Below, one piece after another: positions 42,826 through 49,626 of a stretch of DNA of 49,626 nucleotides. This DNA is from Balneolaceae bacterium (GTDB lineage Bacteria > Bacteroidota > Rhodothermia > Balneolales > Balneolaceae). A model generated the notes under the pieces. The model made no database searches, was not told the origin of the DNA, and was given only the letters and a program-made list of their open reading frames with translations. The stretch lies in NCBI GenBank assembly GCA_003559375.1, contig PWLN01000191.1, positions 1 to 49,626 of the forward strand. The letters are read 5' to 3'. Within the stretch, counting starts at the first letter, position 1. Each line of letters opens with the position of its first letter. The translations under genes and the position numbers were made by a program.

Positions 42826-43326
42826 CTACTCGTTTGTTAAAATCGTGATTGCGCTGTCAATCGGTATTCTGTAAATGCCTTCTTCCGGATCAACGACTCC
42901 GAATGATTCTAGACGGGCACGATCACTTTGCTGAAGTTCATGAATATCGAAAAAAATACTTTGCTGAAATCGTTCCTGAATAGCGCTTGTTCTGTTAAAC
43001 TCATGCATGAACATGATACCTACGATAAACAAAACCACGGACACTGTACCAAAAATGGACCAGAATGTCAGGCGCTTGTAATTCAGGTTATCGAATGTAG
43101 CACCATATTCCAATGATTTAATAAAATCTTCGGTAGCCTCTAAAGAAACTTCATCGTAGTCACTAACGGATGAAGCTGAAGTTTCATGCATCCACGAACG
43201 AATTTCTTCTTCGGTAACCCCGTGTTGTTCTGCAAGCTTTCTTAGTACTTCATCTCCGGCATTTTTTGCTTTTTCGGCAATTTGCGCCTTTTCAACATCA
43301 GAAAGTTTTTTGGGTTTATCGCTCAT
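42826..43326 (-). CDS. Single-helix protein of unknown function in the act-cox operon
   Basis: This 166-residue protein has a charged N-terminal half with predicted helices (about 1-80, including VEKAQIAEKAKNAGDEVLRK), one membrane helix at about 87-108, and a short periplasmic C-terminus of about 58 residues ending DPEEGIYRIPIDSAITILTNE-like acidic sequence. It has no heme, Fe-S or copper motif. It sits between actF (25-base gap) and sco (15-base gap), so it is part of the operon and could be an accessory or assembly subunit of the supercomplex. I do not recognise a family. Confidence 0.8.
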   Translation of the reverse strand: MSDKPKKLSDVEKAQIAEKAKNAGDEVLRKLAEQHGVTEEEIRSWMHETSASSVSDYDEVSLEATEDFIKSLEYGATFDNLNYKRLTFWSIFGTVSVVLFIVGIMFMHEFNRTSAIQERFQQSIFFDIHELQQSDRARLESFGVVDPEEGIYRIPIDSAITILTNE

Positions 43327-43351
43327 AACAGATCGATTTACAGATAACAGA

Positions 43352-44551
43352 TTATTGGTGATAGTGTTTGCTCAGTGAAGCGGGTAATTGCGGGTCATTG
43401 ACCGGCACCATTTTATGCTTCTTAAGGCGTTGGAAAAAGAGGCCCATAAATATACCGCCAAGCCCTATAAATGTAGCAAAGTCGAGCCAGCTGATGGAAA
43501 CACCACTGTGGCTAAATACCGGCATTACGATCCAGTGCAATTCGATAATGTGCATGGCTATAATGAGTACGGAAGTAAATCCGAGAATCTTGTGATTGTG
43601 TTTGAGATCACGGTTCAGCAATACGATAAATGGAATCACAAACCGGCCAATGATGAGCATATAAGACACAATAGCCCAGCTTCCTTCCATGCGGTGATAG
43701 AACCAGAGGGTTTCTTCAGGAATATTTGCATAATAAATCAATAAAAACTGGCTGAATGCGATATAAGCGTAGAAAACAGTAAAACCGAAAAACCATGCTC
43801 CGAGATCATAAATATGAGCTTTACCGATCGTATTATTTAAAATTCCTTTTCTGTGAAACCAGAAAATCATGAGAATCAGAATAGGAAAGAGTACCTGGAA
43901 ACTCATTGCAAAGAAATAGACACCGAACATTGTTGAAAACCAGTGCGCATCAAGCGACATCAGCCAGTCAAAGCTTGCAAAAGCTACGGTTAATGAAAAA
44001 ATGATAATTCCCGGAGCACTGAGTTTTCGCAATGGGTATGTGAGGCTCCAATCGTTGGTTTCATCCATCTCAACCGAGATTTTATGTAGCCTGTAACCAA
44101 GATATCCCCAGATTCCAAAATAGATAAACTGACGGATTAAAAAGAATGGGACATTCAGATAGGGAACTTTCCCGAGCATAATTGGGTCGTTTGCAACATA
44201 TTCCGTATTCGTCCATGAATAGAGGCTGCTCATGCCCAGCAATACAGGTACAAGGAATATGGACCAGATCCATATATTGGAAATAAATGATTCTGGAATT
44301 CTTCTGATAACGGTTCCCCATGATGATTTGGTAATGTGATGAATCATCACAAGTATCAGAGATGCAAGTGCAATACTTGTATAAAAAGTGAAACTGGTAA
44401 GGTATGAGAAGAAGAATTGTTCACTGTTCAAAAAATAGCCTACCAAACTTGCAATCAAGCCAACGATACCAAAACCAAAGAAGGTCTTTGTTACATCAAT
44501 GTTGGCAGGGAATTGAAGTGAATCTGTTATTTTTGGACTTGTTGAAGCCAT
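43352..44551 (-). CDS. actF: Alternative complex III membrane subunit ActF
   Basis: This 399-residue integral membrane protein has about 10 helices and resembles ActF, an NrfD-like paralogue of ActC in quinol:cytochrome c oxidoreductase. It has no cofactor motif; in known structures ActF lies in the membrane arm and takes part in proton transfer. It is placed between actE and the 166-residue protein, matching the canonical act order. Confidence 0.93.
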   Translation of the reverse strand: MASTSPKITDSLQFPANIDVTKTFFGFGIVGLIASLVGYFLNSEQFFFSYLTSFTFYTSIALASLILVMIHHITKSSWGTVIRRIPESFISNIWIWSIFLVPVLLGMSSLYSWTNTEYVANDPIMLGKVPYLNVPFFLIRQFIYFGIWGYLGYRLHKISVEMDETNDWSLTYPLRKLSAPGIIIFSLTVAFASFDWLMSLDAHWFSTMFGVYFFAMSFQVLFPILILMIFWFHRKGILNNTIGKAHIYDLGAWFFGFTVFYAYIAFSQFLLIYYANIPEETLWFYHRMEGSWAIVSYMLIIGRFVIPFIVLLNRDLKHNHKILGFTSVLIIAMHIIELHWIVMPVFSHSGVSISWLDFATFIGLGGIFMGLFFQRLKKHKMVPVNDPQLPASLSKHYHQ

Positions 44552-44575
44552 GAAATTACCTTTTTTCTATCGAGA

Positions 44576-45559
44576 TTATTCTTCTGATAATGATCTGATG
44601 AACTCTACCAATGACAGGAGCTCACTTTCTGATAAATGTGTATAGGGAACCATAACGTTGTCGTAGCCCTGAACGATGAGTGCGCCGGGTTCAACAATGG
44701 ATTCGATGAGATAAGCCTCATCTGCAATGGCACTGGTACCATCAGTGAAATTTCTTTCAGAGCCATAAAGCCCTGCCATTGTCGGGCCAACACCTGATGT
44801 GCCATCAAGCGAATGGCATGCCTGGCAGGCATTTCGTACAAAGAGTGCTTCTCCTCTGCTTGCAGTGATCTCCTCACTTGCACCGGCTGCACGTGCAGCA
44901 GCCAATGCTTCCAGACGAGCCTGTTCATCATCAAAGATGCTTCTCAGCTCTGCAAGGTCAACATCAAACCTACCCATTTCATCAGCAGGCACATACTGGC
45001 TGCGTTGTAATGCGCGTACATATGCTACAATGGCCCAGCGGTCTTCAACCGGGATTTGAGTGGCATAGGAGGGCATATTTCGGATACCATTAGCAATGGC
45101 TGAATAGATCTCGCCATCTGGCATGGAACGGCTCATATCTGAATGGAAAGTTGGAGCAGGGACGTAGCCATAACCACCGGTCATAATAATGCCCCTGCCA
45201 TCACCGGTGCCGCCGTGGCACATCTTGCAGAAAATGTCATAGCGTTCTCTTCCGCGATTCAGGAATTCCCGTGTCAGTTCAAACGGAATTTCGGATATAT
45301 ATTCACCGTCGTCGCCGATGCCTTCAAATAATACTGAATCATGACGCAGGTTTCCTCTGGCAATTGTCCCTTCAACCGGCATTCTCATTGCCATTCCATC
45401 TTCAAAGAAAGGATTTTCCTGCTGGGCATTGAAACGCTCCTGGAAGTTCATATTAAAATGGTGCCTGATCGGCGGCTTGTCAGACAATTGCCCCCGGCAT
45501 GAAATAATCATCACCGAGATCAATAAAAGTGCGCTGATATGTTTTAAAGCCAGTTTCAT
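44576..45559 (-). CDS. actE: Alternative complex III cytochrome c subunit ActE with an added C-terminal heme domain
   Basis: This 327-residue lipoprotein (lipobox near IISC, C21) holds two class I cytochrome c domains. Domain 1 has C111-x2-C114-H115 and M162 as likely distal ligand (NMPSY). Domain 2 has C245-x2-C248-H249 and M303 as candidate (VMVPY). An Ala-rich linker (about 205-235) joins them. The Rhodothermus marinus ActE is a shorter mono-heme protein, so the second domain is an addition. Residues 240-326 resemble the C-terminal cytochrome of CoxB encoded downstream; by eye about 38 of 86 positions are identical. It transfers electrons from the ActA heme chain towards caa3. Confidence 0.93.
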   Translation of the reverse strand: MKLALKHISALLLISVMIISCRGQLSDKPPIRHHFNMNFQERFNAQQENPFFEDGMAMRMPVEGTIARGNLRHDSVLFEGIGDDGEYISEIPFELTREFLNRGRERYDIFCKMCHGGTGDGRGIIMTGGYGYVPAPTFHSDMSRSMPDGEIYSAIANGIRNMPSYATQIPVEDRWAIVAYVRALQRSQYVPADEMGRFDVDLAELRSIFDDEQARLEALAAARAAGASEEITASRGEALFVRNACQACHSLDGTSGVGPTMAGLYGSERNFTDGTSAIADEAYLIESIVEPGALIVQGYDNVMVPYTHLSESELLSLVEFIRSLSEE

Positions 45560-45594
45560 GTTCTGTACAATCTTAAATATTTAAGTAGGATGAT

Positions 45595-46146
45595 TTACTC
45601 ATCATAAATCGATTCGATATTTGAGGCCCCTGCATCAGCAAGAAGTTTCCTGACTTTTTCGGGCTCAAACTGGGGATCTTCCGATTCGATACATACAAAA
45701 AATCCGTCGTCGGTTGCTTTCTTAAAATTTTCGGAATTAAACAGCGGATGGTTGAATCGGGGCAACCCATTCAGAAAGAACATACCGAATACTGCACCAA
45801 ACGCTGCAAGCAGTACAGTGAGCTCAAATAATACAGGAACCCACGCCGGAAAGTTAAAGAGAGACTTGCCGCTGATATTAAGCGGGTAATCTATAACCAT
45901 CATATAATAAATCATCAGGAATGCTCCCGTTAATCCCAGGAAGCCATGACCGGCCACAATCCAGCCGAGTTTCGATTTACTAAGGCTCATAGCCCGATCC
46001 ATGCCATGTATAGGGAACGGGCTGAAGGTATCAAAGTGCCTGTAGCCATTATCTTTTACCAGCCTTGCAGCATCCATCAGTTCCTTAGGATTTCTGAACT
46101 CGGCAAGTATGCCGTAAAGTGTTCTGTCTGTTTTTATTGTTTCCAT
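45595..46146 (-). CDS. actD: Alternative complex III membrane subunit ActD
   Basis: This 183-residue protein (DUF3341) has a soluble N-terminal part, then two helices (about 62-84 and 98-124, around GWIVAGHGFLGLTGAFLMI). In known structures it binds to ActC/ActF. It ends 36 bases before actE and begins 12 bases after actC. The order and length match the family. Confidence 0.92.
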   Translation of the reverse strand: METIKTDRTLYGILAEFRNPKELMDAARLVKDNGYRHFDTFSPFPIHGMDRAMSLSKSKLGWIVAGHGFLGLTGAFLMIYYMMVIDYPLNISGKSLFNFPAWVPVLFELTVLLAAFGAVFGMFFLNGLPRFNHPLFNSENFKKATDDGFFVCIESEDPQFEPEKVRKLLADAGASNIESIYDE

Positions 46147-46158
46147 CGCTTACATACT

Positions 46159-47586
46159 TTAAACAGATTTTCTATTAGGTTCAGGTATTTCAACTTTTGG
46201 CGGCACAAACTCACCCTTATCATTGTAATTATGCGGGTCGGCTTGTGGCATAACACCCTTCAGTTCAGCAACAGCTACCATAGGAAGGAATCGAAGGAAC
46301 AAAAGGAAGAATGTAAAAAAGAGGCCGAATGTGCCAACATAAGTTGCAACGTCCCAGATTGTGGGAGAGTAATAACCCCATGATGAGGGTAAAAAGTCTG
46401 TAGAAAGTGAAGATACTACAATTACAAATCGTTCGAACCACATTCCTATGTTTACAACAATGGATATGATAAATGTGAAGGCAACATGTCTTCTGAGTTT
46501 TTTCGACCAGAAGAACTGTGGCGACAGTACGTTACAGGCAATCATGATCCAGTATGCCCATGCATATGGGCCGGTAGCTCTAAGGATAAAGATCGCCTTC
46601 TCATACTCAACGCCTCCGTACCATGCGATAAAAAACTCCATCGCGTAGGCAAAACCCACCATTGAACCGGTTACGAGAATAATGATATTCATCTTTTCGA
46701 TGTGGTCAACCGTCATGATATCTTCAAGCCCATAGATTTTCCGGCAGATTATCATAAGAGTAAGCACCATTGCAAAACCAGAGAATACTGCGCCGGCAAC
46801 AAAGTAAGGCGGGAAAATGGTGGTATGCCAGCCGGGAATGATGGATACGGCAAAGTCGAAAGATACAATAGTGTGAACCGAGAGAACCAATGGAGTTGCA
46901 AGGCCGGCGAGAATCATGTACGATTTTTCATAATTCCACCAGTGGCGGTTGCTTCCGCGCCATCCGAGGGCGAAAGTTCCGTACAGAACCTGGCCAACTT
47001 TGCTTTTTATCCGGTCGCGGATGGTTGCCAAATCAGGAATAAGGCCAACGTACCAGAAGAGCAGAGACACCGTAAAATAGGTTGAGACGGCGAAAACGTC
47101 CCATAGAAGGGGGCTGTTAAAGTTTGGCCACATGGCCATGGAGTTTGGAATCGGAAATACCCAGTAGATAACCCAGATACGGCCCACGTGAATAGCCGGA
47201 AAAATACCGGCACACATCACGGCAAATATGGTCATGGCCTCCGCAAAACGGTTGATGGCTGTACGCCAGCCCTGGCGAAACAGAAATAGAATGGCGGATA
47301 TGAGTGTACCGGCGTGGCCTATACCTACCCACCACACAAAGTTAATAATTGCCCATCCCCATCCTACGGGTTGATTCAATCCCCAGATACCTGTTCCTTC
47401 CCAGAACAGCCAGGCGATGGAGACCAGCATTACCAGCAGCAAAATATTGGAAATACCGAATGCTATGTACCATCCCATCGGAGTTGGCCGCATATTGATA
47501 TCGGTAACCATCGCTGTGATATCCTTAAAGCCATGGTTGCCTTTTACAAGAGCGGGCTCCGGAACGTATTCGTACGTTTTACTCAT
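46159..47586 (-). CDS. actC: Alternative complex III membrane subunit ActC (NrfD-like)
   Basis: This 475-residue NrfD/PsrC-like protein has about 10 helices. It forms the quinol-binding membrane subunit facing the ActB iron-sulfur protein. Helix features include [19 protein letters not shown] and [12 protein letters not shown]. The N-terminal tail (about 1-35) is hydrophilic. It starts 36 bases after actB ends. Confidence 0.95.
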   Translation of the reverse strand: MSKTYEYVPEPALVKGNHGFKDITAMVTDINMRPTPMGWYIAFGISNILLLVMLVSIAWLFWEGTGIWGLNQPVGWGWAIINFVWWVGIGHAGTLISAILFLFRQGWRTAINRFAEAMTIFAVMCAGIFPAIHVGRIWVIYWVFPIPNSMAMWPNFNSPLLWDVFAVSTYFTVSLLFWYVGLIPDLATIRDRIKSKVGQVLYGTFALGWRGSNRHWWNYEKSYMILAGLATPLVLSVHTIVSFDFAVSIIPGWHTTIFPPYFVAGAVFSGFAMVLTLMIICRKIYGLEDIMTVDHIEKMNIIILVTGSMVGFAYAMEFFIAWYGGVEYEKAIFILRATGPYAWAYWIMIACNVLSPQFFWSKKLRRHVAFTFIISIVVNIGMWFERFVIVVSSLSTDFLPSSWGYYSPTIWDVATYVGTFGLFFTFFLLFLRFLPMVAVAELKGVMPQADPHNYNDKGEFVPPKVEIPEPNRKSV

Positions 47587-47622
47587 GTTAAATCAGTTGC
47601 AATGTTTTCCTTATTGATTGAA

Positions 47623-49626
47623 TTAGCTCAATTCAGGGTTTTGATTTGTTAATCTTGCGAGATAGGATGTACGTGGCCGGACATTTATCTCTTCAAGCAT
47701 CACATAATTTCTGTCGTTGCTCTTTGTTTTTGATATAATGCTGTTCGCATCTGTCAGATCACCGAATGTAATGGCATTTGCAGGGCAAGCCTGCTGACAT
47801 GCCGTCTGAACGGTGCCATCAGCCGGTTTTTTGGAACCAGTCGCGATTTTCGACTTAATCTTCGCTTTGTTTACACGCTGTACACAGTAGGTGCACTTTT
47901 CGATCACACCACGGAAACGTATCGTAACCTGCGGATTCATCGCCATCTGGATGATTTCAGGATCATCTCCTGTTGTGAGATACTCTTGTGTGTAATTAAA
48001 GAAGTTGAAACGCCGAACTTTGAACGGGCAGTTGTTGGCACAATATCGTGTTCCTATACAGCGGTTGTATGTCATCTGATTGATGCCATCCTCACTGTGT
48101 GTGGTTGCAGCAACCGGACAAACCTGTTCACAAGGAGCCAGCTCACAGTGCATACATGGCACTGGCTGATGATATGCCTTCGGATTATCAGGATCCCCCT
48201 CAAAATAGCGATCGGTTCTGATCCAGTGCATTACCCTGCGGCGGCCAACTTCTCTTTTCCCGATTACAGGGATATTATTTTCAGCCTGACACGCGATAGT
48301 ACAGACTCCACAGCCAAAACATGAGTTCAGGTCGATTGCCATACCCCATTGAGGCTGGTGATCGGGCCCGTATTGCTCTGTAAACAGGGATATTGGCCCC
48401 CTGTCGTCTCCTTTTGCAAGTGCCTCTTTCATGCCGGGCACTTCAAAGCCATGGAAACTCTTGAATGTGGCAAATTGCGGATTCTCTTTGTACTCGGCGA
48501 GAGTGGCGGTTCGGATCATATCGCGCCCTTCAAGTGAGTGATGATCCTGAACACATGCAATTTCATAGGTAGTGCCGGCAGATTCAACAGATGCCTGCTG
48601 ATAAAAGAGGTTTTCAGTTGTTCGGAGTGGATAAGTGTTTACCCCGACGCCATCGGCTACCCGCCCAATATTTTCACGGCCATAGCCTACTGTAAGTGTG
48701 ATGGAATCATCGGCATGACCGGGCTCAATCCATGCGGCTATTTCGACAGACTGGCCACCGGCGTTAATGCGGACTTTCGGAACCCGGTTATGACGGAAAC
48801 TGCGTTCCGGGTTGATGCCAATTTTTCGGGCTGTAGCAGCACTCATCAGCGCAACGTTATCCCATGTGATCTTGGTCATTGGTTCCGGAAGCTCCTGAAG
48901 CCATCCGTTGTTTGCAAACCTGCCATCGAACAGCCTTACATCCGGCCTGATCGAAATTTCAATTCCATCGATAGAACCCCTGTTCAGAGCGGATTGAACT
49001 GAGGTTGAAAAATCTGTGCTGATGGATACTTGTTCTGAGGAGAATCCACTCTCAGAGTCAATGCCATCATGAAGAATTTCTTCCCATCTTCTGTCAAAAT
49101 CACTTGAAATGACGCTGTTCCAGGTTTCCTGAACAAGGCCGTGTCCAGAGGATAATTCACCGGTAAGGATCGTGTTTAAGAACTCGATATCGCTGAGTCC
49201 GCCAAATAGTGGCTGGATTTGCGGCTGTATAATAGACCTTTGTCCGGTAAAAGACAGACCATCACCCCACGCTTCCAGAAAATGAGCACGGTTCACGTGC
49301 CATGAACATAATCGTGAAGTTTCATCAACATAATCAGAAAGGTTCAGCGTGGTGCCTGCATTCCCCAGAGCAGCTGCAAAATCGAGATCAGCAGGAGCAT
49401 TGTAGGCAGGATTTGCACCAACAATGATAACAGTGTCGTATACACCGGCTTTCATCTGATCTACAGCATCGAGGAAAGCCTGATTTTCATCCCTGTTTTC
49501 ACGATAAGGCAGCTCATGGTAGGTTACCGTATTTCCGGAATTTCCTAATGCAAGATTAATGGCTGCAACTGCAGCATGTGTTTCCGGCTGATGTTCAGCA
49601 CCAACGGTGACAATAGAGTTGCCCTG
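47623..49626 (-). CDS. actB: Alternative complex III iron-sulfur subunit ActB, partial (5' end outside the window)
   Basis: The frame is open to the window edge, so only the C-terminal part (about 668 residues) is seen. The upstream portion, beginning [15 protein letters not shown], is the end of a molybdopterin-oxidoreductase-like domain that in ActB binds no molybdenum. The C-terminal ferredoxin domain has four cysteine clusters: [11 protein letters not shown] (about 48290-48325), [14 protein letters not shown] (about 48110-48160), [12 protein letters not shown] (about 48020-48065) and CTYC...ACQQACP (about 47770-47905). By analogy these are three [4Fe-4S] and one [3Fe-4S]. It relays quinol electrons to the ActA pentaheme cytochrome, which should lie just beyond the window. 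Confidence 0.95.
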   Translation of the reverse strand, partial: QGNSIVTVGAEHQPETHAAVAAINLALGNSGNTVTYHELPYRENRDENQAFLDAVDQMKAGVYDTVIIVGANPAYNAPADLDFAAALGNAGTTLNLSDYVDETSRLCSWHVNRAHFLEAWGDGLSFTGQRSIIQPQIQPLFGGLSDIEFLNTILTGELSSGHGLVQETWNSVISSDFDRRWEEILHDGIDSESGFSSEQVSISTDFSTSVQSALNRGSIDGIEISIRPDVRLFDGRFANNGWLQELPEPMTKITWDNVALMSAATARKIGINPERSFRHNRVPKVRINAGGQSVEIAAWIEPGHADDSITLTVGYGRENIGRVADGVGVNTYPLRTTENLFYQQASVESAGTTYEIACVQDHHSLEGRDMIRTATLAEYKENPQFATFKSFHGFEVPGMKEALAKGDDRGPISLFTEQYGPDHQPQWGMAIDLNSCFGCGVCTIACQAENNIPVIGKREVGRRRVMHWIRTDRYFEGDPDNPKAYHQPVPCMHCELAPCEQVCPVAATTHSEDGINQMTYNRCIGTRYCANNCPFKVRRFNFFNYTQEYLTTGDDPEIIQMAMNPQVTIRFRGVIEKCTYCVQRVNKAKIKSKIATGSKKPADGTVQTACQQACPANAITFGDLTDANSIISKTKSNDRNYVMLEEINVRPRTSYLARLTNQNPELS

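Overview
The window looks like a chromosomal segment from a Balneolota/Rhodothermota-type bacterium (the deep Bacteroidota-like lineage of Balneola, Gracilimonas and Rhodothermus). The assignment is inferred from an alternative complex III (Act) operon running directly into a caa3 oxidase of the A2 ('YSHP') type, the NagB/PIG-L fusion, a DUF1343 lipoprotein, a DUF4175 protein, a PVC-type heme protein and frequent TTG/GTG starts with few Shine-Dalgarno boxes. No rRNA, tRNA, CRISPR, prophage or intact insertion sequence was seen.

1-6.9 kb: a tight three-gene unit (acyl-CoA dehydrogenase, cysteine-free sirtuin, SGNH hydrolase), then two tandem paralogous glycine-rich secreted/membrane proteins, a short-chain dehydrogenase, an AlkD-type DNA glycosylase and a broken MarC gene. 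6.9-11 kb: glycerol catabolism (glpK-glpD) behind a GntR/UTRA regulator, with a palindromic operator just downstream of a plausible glpK promoter. 11-20 kb: an apparently complete N-acetylglucosamine/chitobiose locus: MFS transporter, NagB-PIG-L fusion, ROK kinase, GH20 lipoprotein and LacI regulator. A CG-centred palindrome in the divergent nagB/ROK interval is the likely LacI operator.

20-28.6 kb: mixed housekeeping genes (enoyl-CoA hydratase family, phosphotriesterase-like lipoprotein, methylglyoxal synthase, Ndk, a NamZ-like DUF1343 lipoprotein, an RlmB-type methyltransferase and a family-4-like uracil-DNA glycosylase that has lost most Fe-S cysteines), with gene remnants at 20.7-21.06 kb. 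28.6-38.2 kb: a serine hydrolase, an 886-residue propeller/HEAT/cytochrome c protein, a DUF4175 membrane/coiled-coil protein and an MBL-fold hydrolase. The two longest gaps (30.2-30.5 and 33.2-33.8 kb) carry hairpins and dispersed repeat fragments.

38.2-49.6 kb: a minus-strand respiratory operon reading actB (cut by the window edge)-actC-actD-actE-actF-unknown 166-residue membrane protein-sco-coxB-coxA-coxC-coxD, closed by a strong terminator at 38.23 kb. It would encode a quinol:cytochrome c reductase and caa3 oxidase that work as a unit. ActE carries a second cytochrome c domain closely resembling the one fused to CoxB. I see no clear candidate for a wholly new multi-gene system. The most promising leads are the acyl-CoA dehydrogenase/sirtuin/SGNH unit, the shared ActE/CoxB cytochrome module with the unknown operon protein, and the two predicted operators.
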